Notes under the pieces: generated by a model
What the model saw: the letters and a program-made list of their open reading frames with translations, nothing else
Told to the model about the DNA's origin: nothing
Database searches by the model: none
Origin: Rebecca billardiae RCC1528
Taxonomy: Eukaryota; Haptophyta
Direction: 5' to 3'
DNA: 64,000 bases
Assembly (NCBI GenBank): GCA_965240325.2
Contig: OZ251227.1
Coordinates: forward strand, 372,001-436,000
Shown: piece after piece, positions 32,401 through 42,148 of the stretch
Numbering within the stretch: the stretch's first letter is position 1
How the letters are laid out: each line of letters starts with the position of its first letter
Position numbers and translations under genes: made by a program

Positions 32401-35400
32401 GGAGTCGCAGCTGGGGCACCTGCTGCTGCCGCCGGCCAGCTCGATCGAGCACGCGCGCGAATACCTGGTCTGGCACTGCGAGCTGCTGCGCAGCCTGAGC
32501 GCCACGTGCTCGCTGGCGCGGGAGATCGACGCCGGGGTGCACTGGCGCGTGTCGCGCGAGCAGCAGCCGCCGTTCAAGCAGCACGAGCTGAGCAAGGCGC
32601 TGCGCATGACGGTGGACAAGATTGCGGGGCGGCCGGCGTTGCGCACGCTGCTCACAGCGGCCGCCTTCCACGCGGGCCAGATTGCGACCGAGATCCTGAG
32701 CGGGCTCGTGCCCGCGGCCACGAGATGGGCGGAGGAGGAGCGGGAGAAGCGCGCGGACCAGCTGCTCAGCGCGGCCGCGGCCGAGCCGGGCGCGGCGGAG
32801 GAGTCGACGGGCGGCAAGCGCGGCGGCAAGAGGGGCAAGCCGAGCGCGGCGCGGACGGCGACGCCGCCGGTTGACGCGCCACCGCCCGCGCTGCCGAGCC
32901 CGCGGTCCAAGGCGCGAGCGAACGAGTCGGACGAGTCCGTGAGCGACGACGACGGCCAGGCGCTCGAGGCGCTGGTGCGCAACAAGATGCGCACCGCGCC
33001 GCAGCCCAAGGTGGCGAGTGCGCTGACGGTGCACGACGCGGGCGGAGGCGCGCCGGGCCGCGGAGGCGCCGCGGTCAAGCCCGGCTCCGGCGCGGGCGGC
33101 GTGCCCGCGCTCACAAAGCGACCGTCGGCCGACAGCAAGGCGCAGCCCGCCCGGCAGCCGGCGGGCGGCAGCCGCGCGATCACGGTCGTGCACCGCGCGC
33201 GCTCCGCCGCCGAGCGCGCCGCGGAGGAGGAGGAGGCGCAGCTCATTCGCGCGATGGAGGCGAGCGCGATGGAGCACAGCTCGAGGCAGGCCGCGGACGC
33301 GCGCGGTGCCGACGACGAGACGCCGTGCCCCTTCTGCGGCGTGCGCATGTCCGCCGTGGAGATCGTCGAGCACGTGGAGCGCGAGCACAGCGACGGCGCC
33401 GCGCCGCCGGCCGTGCCCAGCGGCGGCTGCGCGCCCACTGCCGCCGCCGATGCCTCGGCCAGGCAGGACCCGGCGCTCGCGATGGCGACGGTGCCGGTGC
33501 CGAGGGGCGGCGCCGCGGGCGGCGCGTGCGCGGCGTGCGCCGAGGTCGCGCCCACGGCGTCCTCCGACAGCGGTACCAGTCGGAGGCGAACGCGCGGCGG
33601 GCGGAAGAGGGGCTCCGCCCTGCCTCCCGCCGACGGCCCGCCGCCCGCGCCGCCGCCCGCGCCGCGGCCCGACGACGACTTCGACGGGCTGGAGGAGGCG
33701 CTGCAGCGCACGCTCAAGCTGTCGCTCGCGGAGGCGGGCGCGGAGGCGGGGGCGGAGGAGCCGGCGCTGCACGGCGCGCTGTACGGCGGCCTGGGCGCGC
33801 AGCCGTACGCGCAGCCGCAGCCGCAGCCGGCGGTGGACTCGCTGGCGCTGGCGTACGGCGGCGCGGGCGCGCGCGCGGCGCAGCCGACGGCGCTGCCGCC
33901 CGCGAGCGGGCTGGCGCACGCACGCGCCGCCCTGCCGCACGCGCCGCCGCCGCAGCCGGCGCCGAGGGCGGGCGGCGGCGGCAGGGCGCCGATGTGCCGC
34001 ACCTTCGTCTTCGAGCGGAACGGGACGCGGCTGGGCGTCTGGGTCGAGGCCGAGTTCATCCATCACCTCACGGGCGCGCGGCTGGCGCAGATGCGCCAGC
34101 TCAGCGGCGCCGCCATCACCATCGAGCCGGCGGAGAGGCCCGCCTCCGAGCACCGGTTTGGCAACCGGCCGTACCGCAGGCTCAACGTGTCGCACGCGGA
34201 CTCGCACGAGCCGCTGGACAAGCCCAACTTCAACCAGGTGCGGGACGTGGTGCAGAGCGCGCTGAAGTCGATCGCCGCCGAGCACATGGGCGGCGGCGGC
34301 GGCGGCGGCGGCGGCGCGCGGGCGCACGGCGGGCACGGGGCGCTGCCCGGGGCGCCGCCTAACTCGGCGCCGCCTCCGCCGCTCGACATGAGTGCCTTCC
34401 CAGCGCTCGGCGCCGCGCCACCGCGCCAGCCGCAGCCGCACCAGCTGCAGCAGCCGCAGCTGCCGCAGCAGCCGCAGCTGCAGCCGACGCCGCAGCCGAC
34501 GCCGCAGCATGCCGCGCCACAGCCGCCGCCGCCCTCGCTGCTGGACCCGCGCGCGCAGAACTTCCACTTCCAGCCGCCCCCAGCGGCCTCCGCCGGGCGC
34601 GCGCCCCCCGGCCTCCCGACCCTTGACCCACTGCCGGCCGCGCCGCTGGGTGCGCTGGGTGGCGCTGGGCCGTCAGGCTTGCTGGGCAGCGGCGCGCTGG
34701 AGCGGGTGGGCTGGCGGTCGGGCACAGCCGAGGGCCCGTGGGGCGGCGCCGCCCCGACGCTGCTGCCCCCGGTGCCGTCCTTCGCGCAGCACCCCGGAGC
34801 GCAGCTCCCGCCGCCGCCGCCGCCGCCGCCGCTTTTCATGATGGAGGACGACGTGCCCGCGCGGGTGATGCAGCTGCCGCCGCCGCCGCCGCCGGACGAG
34901 CTGCCGGACGCGGCGCTCGCGGGCATGGAGCTGCCGCCGCCGCCGCCGCCGCCCGACGCTGACCCGGGGTACGTGACTGGCGACGAGGTCGAGGACAACA
35001 ACCCGTTCGCGACGGAGGTCGGCTCGCTCCTCAACCGCGCGGGTGCGCTCACGCGCCGCACCGCGCGTCACGGCGCGCGCGGCCCGCTGCTGGTCCGCGG
35101 CAGGATTCGAGCGGCGCTGAGCGGCGCGCATCGCCCTTGCCACCTGCCTCCCTGGCGCGCGCCCTCGCGTGCGCAGGTGCGAATACGTGCTTCGTCAACG
35201 TGATCATCCAGATGCTCTGGGGCGTCGACGCCTTCCGCGAGGCCTTCTTCGAGCAGCGGCTGTCGCACAAGTGCGCGCGCGGCGCCGACGGCTGCGTGTT
35301 CTGCGCGACCGCGCAGATCTTCGAGTCGCTCAACGCGAAGGTGCAGTCGCAGCTCTCGACGCCGGCGTCGGCGGAGGTGCTGCAGCGCGCGGTGAGCGTG

Positions 35401-36308
35401 CTCAACACCAACTTCGAGTTTGGCGAGAAGCAGGACGCCACCGAGGTGCACGAGGCCATCCTGCACGGTGCGGGCCGCGCGCGCACGGCGCACGCCCGGC
35501 CCGCGCGCGCCGGCGAGCGCGCGCTGACCCGAGCGCGCGCGGCCCCGCGGCCGCACTCGGCCCGAGCAGGCCTGCACAACGCGTTGTCGACGGGCGCGGA
35601 GGACGAGGACGACACGTTCGTGCGCGCCATCTTCAACAACGCCATCGAGGAGAACGTGACGTGCCAGGCGTGCAGCCACGTCGAGAAGCCGCACGTGTAC
35701 GACACGTGGGCCGAGTACGTGTACTCGTTTGAGCTGATGGCGTCCATCGACTGCAACGGTGCGCGCGCGCGCGGCGGGCGGCGGTGCGCGCGGCCGTGGC
35801 GACAGAGCTGATCGCCTTTCCGGCCGCCGCGCGCGCCCGCGCTCGCGCAGGCGGCGGCGAGCGTCGCCGCTTCGACGCGGTGCTGCGCGAGCTCGTGGGC
35901 TCGTACCCGGGCAAGTGCCAAAACCCAAAGTGTGAGCAGGACGTGTCGCTGTGTAAGCGGCAGCGCTCCGACCCACGCGTGTACTCGATCGTGATCGTGC
36001 ACCCGAGCGGCTCCGAGTCGCAGGAGGACATCCGGAAGGCGCTCGACGCGGTCGACGACATGATCGACGTGTCGGCGGTGTACACCGACGTCAGCGCGCC
36101 CCCGCGCGTCGCGCGCCTGAAGCACATCAACGCGTACGCGCTGGCGCACTACGTCGCGTTCACGTGGAGCGAGCCGCTGGGCGCGTGGCTGCTGCGCGAC
36201 GACACGATGTGCAAGGTGGTCGGCCCCACATTCGAGGACGTGAAGGCTCGGTGCGTCGCCAACCGCTACCAGCCCGGCCTGCTCTTCTACGAGCGGACTG
36301 ACCACTGA
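26458..36308 (+). CDS. Giant USP deubiquitinase, tandem paralogue (copy 2), eight exons
   Basis: Exons 26458-26622, 26790-26868, 26986-27056, 27173-31699, 31829-35042, 35177-35467, 35570-35758, 35851-36308; 2997 residues. Exon number, order and all intron phases equal those of copy 1, and the last three exons have the same lengths. The N-terminal about 2000 residues are diverged from copy 1 but alignable (for example EVKCFALTSQL against ELKCYRLAREL). Then: UIM-like motif (LIRAMEASAME, about 2086), a C-x2-C-x11-H-x4-H finger at about 2114-2134, a second UIM-like stretch (LQRTLKLSLAE, 33701-33733), a segment matching the KH region of copy 1 but without the GxxG loop, proline runs, and an intact C19 domain with Cys2690 and His2945. 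A poly-Ala run lies at about 29240-29330. Role inferred as for copy 1. Confidence 0.8.
34835..36297 (+). repeat. Near-identical 3' tract, copy 2 (pair at 22687-24156)
   Basis: This is the partner of the 3' tract of copy 1. The coding changes seen are Thr to Ser, Val to Met and a shorter proline run; the other changes are silent or intronic. One base fewer in the intron (35043-35176, 134 nt against 135) breaks the read-through frame but not the spliced product. Confidence 0.95.
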
Positions 36309-36644
36309 GCAGGATCTGCTGCTTTTGGCCTCCGAGGCCGCACTGACGCGGTCTCGCGGATTTCTCACCGGAGCGGGGCAGACGGCGCCCACGGCACGAG
36401 GCACGACGACGACGTCGACGTTCTTTATATTCGAAACCGGACACCGGTCTGCTCGGACTCGCTCGACGTGGACTTCCGGGAACATCGTCGGCGAGGCCCA
36501 TATGCTGAGATCCACTTAGTGGTCGTCATGACGAACTACGGCTATCTATACGAGTGTGTGTTGTTGATGCCTGTCACACTATGTTTTAGGGTGCGCGATG
36601 ATTCGGCATATAGAACGATATATCTGCTCATCTTCGTCACCTGG
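36309..36644. other. Spacer between convergent USP copy 2 and PHAX-domain genes
   Basis: 336 bp holding the 3' flanks of two convergent genes. Composition is less GC-rich than the genes. No gene or repeat was recognised. Confidence 0.5.
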
Positions 36645-37232
36645 TCAGTGATGCAGGCGTCGGGACACTTGCTTAGTGTTTGTCGAACCAGCGCGGGCTC
36701 CCGTCATCTTGTGCTGCTTGTGCACACCTGCGGTTGCAGCACGCAGCCGGCGCTCCTGTGCGGTCGTCCCACGATCTGGAGAGTGCTTGCTCTGCCTGCG
36801 GCGCTTCTCCGCTCGCTTGATGATTCCCTGGACCAGCCCGGGCGAGGCACCGTCAATGCGGCGGATGATGGTGAGCCACACACCCCCGGGACTCTTGCGC
36901 TTGCCCGAGTGCGCACCATCGCACTCCATGCCGCCTTGGTGCTCAATCCGTTTCGTGCGCTTGAACGCTTTCATCGCCACCGACGTGCCGACCTCGTGGA
37001 CGAGCTCGCGCACGAGATCACCGTTCTTCTCGTTCAACTCCTTCACGATGAAGTCCGCCACCGTTGCGGCCGACGCTTTCTCGAGGACGAGGTGCTCGAC
37101 CTCCTGGAGCGGGCTGACAAACTCGCGACGGTGTGAAGGCGAGGCACCGACGCGCACACGGGCACCACCGCCGCCAGACTCGACCTCCAGCCGGTCGACG
37201 CCCTCGAGCAACGCTGCTCGCCGCGGGGTCAT
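36645..37232 (-). CDS. PHAX RNA-binding-domain protein
   Basis: 195 residues from the ATG at 37232; the frame opens three codons earlier with TTG. Seen at about residues 45-145: VKELNEKNGDLVRELVHEVG, then AMKAFKRTKRIEHQGGM and KRKSPGGVWLTIIRRIDG. The pattern T-x-x-I-E-x-x-G-G-M...(R/K)-x-P-G-G-V is the signature of the PHAX RNA-binding domain (phosphorylated adaptor for RNA export). Known: PHAX bridges capped U snRNA, CBC and CRM1 for nuclear export. The metazoan protein is about twice as long, with NLS and NES regions; here only the domain and a basic tail are visible, so the protein may be short or an upstream exon may be missed. It is divergent from the next gene by 96 bp. Confidence 0.8.
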   Translation of the reverse strand: MTPRRAALLEGVDRLEVESGGGGARVRVGASPSHRREFVSPLQEVEHLVLEKASAATVADFIVKELNEKNGDLVRELVHEVGTSVAMKAFKRTKRIEHQGGMECDGAHSGKRKSPGGVWLTIIRRIDGASPGLVQGIIKRAEKRRRQSKHSPDRGTTAQERRLRAATAGVHKQHKMTGARAGSTNTKQVSRRLHH

Positions 37233-37328
37233 CGCTGACAAGCTTGCGCGAGTTGACGGCGGCGGGCGACTTTTGCTATTGATTGAGGTTGACCAACGGT
37301 CGACGCTCCGACGATCGAGTCGTCGTCG
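37233..37328. promoter_or_regulatory. Probable bidirectional promoter, PHAX-domain and plastid-protein genes
   Basis: 96 bp between divergent ATGs. It is rich in CGACG words. No known core element was identified; the call rests on arrangement. Confidence 0.45.
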
Positions 37329-37901
37329 ATGCGCGCTTCGTCAGCCGTGATTCCGGACGAAATGACGATTGCGACAATGGCCGCCGGGAAGCGACGGCTG
37401 GCCGCATTGGTGCTGCTCTTCTGGCGTGTGAAGGCAGCCGCGTCGTTCGCTCCCTGGGCGGCTGGCCGTACCATCGTGCTCAGCCGGAGTCTTCCGACGT
37501 CCGCGCATGTCATCCTGCGCGAGCTCAGCGACGAAGACATCGCGACACTGCGGCGTGAGTATGACGGCTGGATATCGCGTGATCCAAAAGTCAGAGAGCC
37601 GCAGTTCTGGGCGCTGGTCAAGAGGGCCAAGGAGAGACGGGACCGACTGGAGATGAGGAAGCGTGCACTCGCCGAGCAGCTCACTCCGCTTCGCGATGTG
37701 CTGACCGTTTGGCAAGCCCTCACAGGTCTTCCACTGCTGGACTCTGAGAACCAAATTACACCGGCAGGATGGACGCTGACGGTGCTTGCAGCCGCTGCAC
37801 CGATCGCCGCCCTGGAGCTGCTCGGCCTCACAGGTCGAGTATGGATCACGCAGGTGGCAGGTGTACAGAGCACAGCGGTCTCTTCTTTTCCGGCTGACTG
37901 A
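37329..37901 (+). CDS. Predicted plastid-targeted membrane protein, unknown function
   Basis: 190 residues from the ATG at 37329 (later ATGs at 37362 and 37377 are also possible). Seen: a hydrophobic signal-like segment RLAALVLLFW followed by KAAASFAPW, which fits the ASAFAP cleavage motif of plastid proteins in algae with complex plastids; then a Ser/Arg-bearing stretch (RTIVLSRSLPTS) like a transit peptide; a charged helical region (about residues 70-125); and a hydrophobic segment GWTLTVLAAAAPIAALELLG (about 154-173). No family is recognised. A frame further downstream (about 38050-38200) has somewhat protein-like composition, so an additional 3' exon cannot be excluded. The gene is divergent from the PHAX-domain gene. 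Confidence 0.6.
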   Translation: MRASSAVIPDEMTIATMAAGKRRLAALVLLFWRVKAAASFAPWAAGRTIVLSRSLPTSAHVILRELSDEDIATLRREYDGWISRDPKVREPQFWALVKRAKERRDRLEMRKRALAEQLTPLRDVLTVWQALTGLPLLDSENQITPAGWTLTVLAAAAPIAALELLGLTGRVWITQVAGVQSTAVSSFPAD

Positions 37902-38612
37902 GCCTTTGTGCGCCGCTGATGGTGGAATCAGGGCTTTCATCCAGGAATTGTGTGGATGGCACGGCGCCAGCGTGGCACGATGCTACGCGGTCGATTTTCC
38001 CGTGGGCCGCGCATTCGCAGCGCCATGGCGGAAGATGCGCGAGCGCCCATCACAGCACTGTCCCCTACTCATGGATATTGGTGGCCCCTGCGTTGGCGCA
38101 CATCCACCGTCATCGGTCAATTCGGTCATGTCGTCATCCCACTTGGCCAGGGCCGCACCGCAGGTTACCTCATGATACCTGGATCCTTCAATCTTCACCC
38201 CAGTGAGAAATTGTCATGTGTGTATATATATATATATATGTACGTATATATATATCATCAGTTATTACTATTCAGGCGATCATCAGCCACCGCGCCGGGG
38301 CAATATGGCCAAGCAATGTTGTCACGATATCCGAGCACGGACCGACCGAGAGTACGCACTACGTTAACTACGGGAACGGGGGCTCATCTTAATATCTATT
38401 CGTATTAATCTAAAACTAATAGTTTAATTACTACTCCGAATAAGCTACGGCTCAAGGACAAGGGCCCGGAGCGCCGGAGCGGCACGTGGAGTGACCAGCG
38501 TAATAAGTGCTCCCGGCTACTCTGTCAAGTAACGGTAACTGCCTGCTCATCGGCTCGTCGGTGTTATTACCGTAGTCGTTATATATTTCTTAAATTCAGA
38601 ATACTTACTGGC
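37902..38612. other. Intergenic spacer
   Basis: 711 bp between two genes whose 3' ends face each other. 38220-38256 is an interrupted (TA)n tract; AT-rich sequence continues to 38600. A possible coding remnant lies at about 38050-38200 (frame with HVVIPLGQGRTAGYLMIPG) but has no clear gene structure. Confidence 0.5.
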
Positions 38613-39539
38613 TCACGCTGCCGCGAAGGACGTGGCTGCCGCGTCTGAGAGCTGCTTACAAAAGTAGCGCGTGTCGGGCGCGCCGAGCCAGCGCACCTGC
38701 CACTGCTTCGGGTCGTACTCAGGAAGCACACTGAAGCCAAGCGACTCGTACAGCCGAGTGGTCGCGTCGTCTGTGCGCCGAACGTGCAGGTACAGCTCGG
38801 AAAATCCCCAGTGCTCGAGCGCGACGCGCTCACACACGTGCACGAGGGTGCTGCCGATGCCTCGTCGACGCGCACGCGGCGAGACGCAGAGATTACATAG
38901 ATATGCGCACGGCGGGTGTTTGGGCTGGGCGACCGTGCGCATCGCGTCCTCCATGCCATCGAGCGCGTCCGAGGGCACCTGCCCATCCCGCGGGCGGACC
39001 GTGAGCTCGACAAAGCCAAGCAGCTCCCCAGTTGAGGCGTCAGCGGCGCCGAGGGCGATCGAGCGGCTACCGACTGGTGCTGTGACGAGCGGTGGGTCGA
39101 TAAATACGTCGGGCGTGGCGGCAAGCAGCGTGCGCTCGCCTAGGCGCGCAGCGAGCGCGTTCACGATGGAGCCATGCAGATAGGCCGCAATCGATGAGTT
39201 GATCCACGCCACGGCCGGATCGAGCAGCCGACGCTCTCGAGGAGAGAAGGTATCATCCAGCGCGATGATCTCAGGGTAGAAGCTCTCAACGAGAAGTGTG
39301 CCCGCAGCAAACACGTCACCGCGCACCACGCCACCGAACGTGAGCCCCTTCTCTGGCTCGAAGAGCTTGCTGTCCACATCACCGAGGGGCATCAGCGCGC
39401 GCGCGCTGCTGCGGCGGCCAAGGGCACTCCGCCGGATCCCCGAGGTCGTCAGACCGCGCGGCGCTGAAAGCGCCACTCCATGGGCCACCACGAGGAGGAG
39501 GAGCCACAGAGGACTGCGGCACGTCACGCCCATGTTCAT
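38613..39539 (-). CDS. GNAT-family N-acetyltransferase, organelle- or secretory-targeted
   Basis: 308 residues from the ATG at 39539; the frame stays open upstream, but the hydrophobic segment right after this ATG argues for this start. Seen: signal-like segment SPLWLLLLVVAHGVALSAP (about residues 7-25), then an Arg/Ser-rich stretch (GIRRSALGRRSSARAL) like a transit peptide; in the last third the GNAT acetyl-CoA site LCNLCVSPRARRRGIGSTLV (R/Q-x-x-G-x-G/A type) followed by LYLHVRRTDDATTRLYESLGF, the usual motif B with its Tyr. Known: GNAT enzymes move acetyl from acetyl-CoA to an amine; plant plastids contain related enzymes that acetylate proteins. Plastid location is inference. The gene is divergent from the coiled-coil gene by 209 bp. 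Confidence 0.8.
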   Translation of the reverse strand: MNMGVTCRSPLWLLLLVVAHGVALSAPRGLTTSGIRRSALGRRSSARALMPLGDVDSKLFEPEKGLTFGGVVRGDVFAAGTLLVESFYPEIIALDDTFSPRERRLLDPAVAWINSSIAAYLHGSIVNALAARLGERTLLAATPDVFIDPPLVTAPVGSRSIALGAADASTGELLGFVELTVRPRDGQVPSDALDGMEDAMRTVAQPKHPPCAYLCNLCVSPRARRRGIGSTLVHVCERVALEHWGFSELYLHVRRTDDATTRLYESLGFSVLPEYDPKQWQVRWLGAPDTRYFCKQLSDAAATSFAAA

Positions 39540-39748
39540 GAGGAGTCGGCGACCCCACGACACCGTAACCTCGCGCTGGCGCTGCTGGTGTGTCAGCACC
39601 TCGACCCGGCGGCGCTCCGGACTCCCGGACCCTTCGCCGCGGCGGCGGCAGCCTCGGCGCGCGCTCCAAAACGGCTTGCGACCGGCTGAAAGGCTGCGCT
39701 TGCTCCGGCGGCAGCCAGTTCTTGACGAGCCGTCGTCGTCATCACGCC
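39540..39748. promoter_or_regulatory. Probable bidirectional promoter, GNAT and coiled-coil genes
   Basis: 209 bp between divergent ATGs. Both frames remain open through this stretch, so the boundary rests on start choice (signal peptide on the minus side, MSRMAKQ on the plus side). No core motif was recognised. Confidence 0.45.
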
Positions 39749-41248
39749 ATGTCACGCATGGCGAAGCAGGAGCAGAGCCCGACCAGTCGACGGTCGGCCA
39801 TCGCCGAGGTGCGCCGTGAGCACGCGGAGGATGTGCGCCGACTGCGCGCGGCGCATGCGCAGCAAGAAGCGGAGCTCAAGCTGCGCGTGGAGGGGGCCGC
39901 GCGCGAGCTATTTAGCGCCCGCGAGGCGCACGAGGCGACAACGCGCGAGCGCGACAAGGCGGTGCGCGAGCGTGCCCGCCTCGCCAGCGAGATCGACGCG
40001 ACCAAAACGCGGGCGGAAGCGGCCGAGCAGCGCGTGCGCACGCTTGCAGAGGAGCACCGCACCTCTGAGGCCGCGCTCGCGCGCGCGCGGGAGCAGCTTC
40101 AGCACGAGGCCGAGAAGGGTGAGCGCCTATCCAGCCTGCTGGCCGCAATGCGGCGCGAGCGGCACGAAGCCGGAGCGGTACCGGCACGGCCTTCATCAGC
40201 GAATGCGCGAGCTGAGGGCAACGCTCGGCAGATTGCGGACCTGCAAGAACAGCTCCGCCGCGCGGAGGCGCGCGTCCGCGCCGAGACCGCCAAGCGCGAG
40301 CGGCTGCTCGCTGGCGGGCCGCAGAATGCGCACTCGGCCGATGGAGCTGCGGCACGAGCCGAGGATGAGGGCGAGGGCTGGACACCAGCGTCGCCGCAGC
40401 CGGCGCAGGGCGCAGGGGCGGGTGCGTCTCTCGTCACGCAACGCCTTCGCGACAAGCTCGAGGCCACGAGCGCTGAGGTGACCGTCCTCCGCCGGCGGCT
40501 GACCGAGGCGCGCGCGCACTCTGAAGCTGAGCTTGCACAGGCACGAGTCCTCGCAGACGAGCGCGAGCTCAAGCTGCGGCGTGAGGTGCAGGAGCTGCGA
40601 GCAGCCCGCGAGGCCGGGGCCAGGTCAGCCGAGGCCGAGGCCCGCAGCACGATCGCTGCCCTGCGCCGCGAGAAGCTCGAGGTCGAGGCGGAGCGCGACG
40701 AGGCGCGCCGCATGCTCGAGCGCGCGCTCAGCCAGCGCACGGGCGGCCTGGCGCTGGAGGCGGCGGCGCAGCTCTTCTCTGTGGGCACGGACGGTGCGGA
40801 GAGGCCGGAGACACCGGGGCGGCCCGCTTCGTCGCCGGTGACACCTCGGAGCCGAGCCGCCCGCGCGCCCCGCTCGCCCTCACCCAGAGCACGCGCAGCG
40901 GAAGCCCGGCGCGAGGCGGAGCACCTGCACACCCTCGGCTCACTCAAGGCGGAGTCTGCCAAGGAGCTGCGCGCGCGAGAGCTGATGATCGGCAAGCTGG
41001 AGCAGGAGCTGGCCGTGTCCACGCGGAAGCACGCGCGGCAGCTCTCGGCCACGGGCGAGCGCCTCACCTCAGAGCTCGACGGCGAGCGGCGGCGTGCTGA
41101 TGCAGCCGAGCAGCGGCTGCTGTCGAATGCTGCCGATCTCCAGCGCGCGAGGGAGCGCGCGGCTGCCGAGCGCATCGAGGCGCAGAGGCTGCACGAGCAG
41201 CTCATGCTGGAGCGGGTGGCGCAGATGCGTGGCCCAACGCCGGTGTGA
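39749..41248 (+). CDS. Long coiled-coil protein, single exon
   Basis: 499 residues from the ATG at 39749. Seen: nearly continuous heptad-like helices rich in Glu, Arg, Ala, Leu and Gln (about residues 15-165, 170-210, 235-335 and 390-490), separated by a Pro/Gly/Ala segment (about 215-235) and a Ser/Pro/Arg segment (about 350-385, with SPVTPRSR-type sites that could be phosphorylated). No motor, nucleotide-binding or zinc motif is present, and no targeting signal. The family is not recognised; such proteins usually serve as structural or scaffold parts of cytoskeleton, basal body or Golgi. That role is inference only. Confidence 0.7.
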   Translation: MSRMAKQEQSPTSRRSAIAEVRREHAEDVRRLRAAHAQQEAELKLRVEGAARELFSAREAHEATTRERDKAVRERARLASEIDATKTRAEAAEQRVRTLAEEHRTSEAALARAREQLQHEAEKGERLSSLLAAMRRERHEAGAVPARPSSANARAEGNARQIADLQEQLRRAEARVRAETAKRERLLAGGPQNAHSADGAAARAEDEGEGWTPASPQPAQGAGAGASLVTQRLRDKLEATSAEVTVLRRRLTEARAHSEAELAQARVLADERELKLRREVQELRAAREAGARSAEAEARSTIAALRREKLEVEAERDEARRMLERALSQRTGGLALEAAAQLFSVGTDGAERPETPGRPASSPVTPRSRAARAPRSPSPRARAAEARREAEHLHTLGSLKAESAKELRARELMIGKLEQELAVSTRKHARQLSATGERLTSELDGERRRADAAEQRLLSNAADLQRARERAAAERIEAQRLHEQLMLERVAQMRGPTPV

Positions 41249-41548
41249 CATTCATTCAGCGCACACACAGACTACAGAGCGTGCTGTCAGACGCGCTGCA
41301 TACGAATTACGATTACGTGAAGCAGCAAGTTTCGTCATGATCATCATGATGATGGCCATCGGGCCACTCCCATGATTCCCACTCACTAGACCTATTCACT
41401 ACTCACCCACCGTCGGCGGGCGGCGGCCCAGGCCCAGCCCTGAGCTGAGTGAGCAGCCTGGCAGCAGGCCCTGCAGCCGGCCGCGGCATGAGATTGAGGC
41501 AATCTATATGTACATGCATATAGCAGCGAGAGAGAGAGAGAGTCTATA

Positions 41549-41608
<60 letters not shown>

Positions 41609-42148
41609 TAGAACCTATTGCCTAGGTTGGAGGTTCGGCTACTTCGGCTGTTAGTGTTGAATTTGATCCATCTACTGAGTACTGGCCGTCATATCGTCAT
41701 CGACAAGGGACCGCCTGGTCCACGGGCGTTTGATGTAGCTAGTGAATCATATTCATCAGAGGCGGCGAGCCGCCGCCTGCGCCGATATCCAATAATATAT
41801 CTGTGTCAATTAAGATGAGTCGGCGGTCGTCATATAATGATGACGACATAATCATCATCATCATCATCAGTCTCAGCAGTTGAAAGATGCCGCCCGGTAT
41901 AACTATTAACTACGTCGTATCGCTCCAGAGGGCCACTGGTGTCAGTGACCGGACTGTAGGGGGGTCAACCGAAGCCGGAGCCCAGCATCTTCCGATTCTT
42001 AGACTTAGAACTGCGCTGGTCCGCTAGATCTGCGTAGTTGAGGCTCTGAGTGAGGCGCGTGCTGTTTGCGGCCGTTCGCTCTGACGACATTGTCATCGTC
42101 GACATCGGCGCACTCCGCCGACGCGTTGGCACCGTTGGTGCCCTGCAG
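41249..42148. other. Intergenic spacer with (GA)n and (TA)n tracts
   Basis: 900 bp between two genes whose 3' ends face each other. 41529-41542 is a short GA run and 41552-41604 a (TA)n tract. The rest is AT-rich with short direct repeats such as ATCATC. No gene was accepted. Confidence 0.6.
41552..41604. repeat. (TA)n microsatellite, about 26 units
   Basis: An uninterrupted TA dinucleotide run of about 53 bases lies just after a GA-rich run and the words CTATACTG. Confidence 0.95.

Noticed and set aside
35043-35203. Copy 2 of the giant USP as a pseudogene broken by a one-base deletion
   Set aside because: The missing base lies in the intron 35043-35176. With GTGCGC donor and CAG acceptor the spliced frame is intact and catalytic residues are present.
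37902-38408. 3' extension of the plastid membrane protein gene
   Set aside because: The frame with HVVIPLGQGRTAGYL is somewhat protein-like, but I found no donor/acceptor pair that joins it with confidence.
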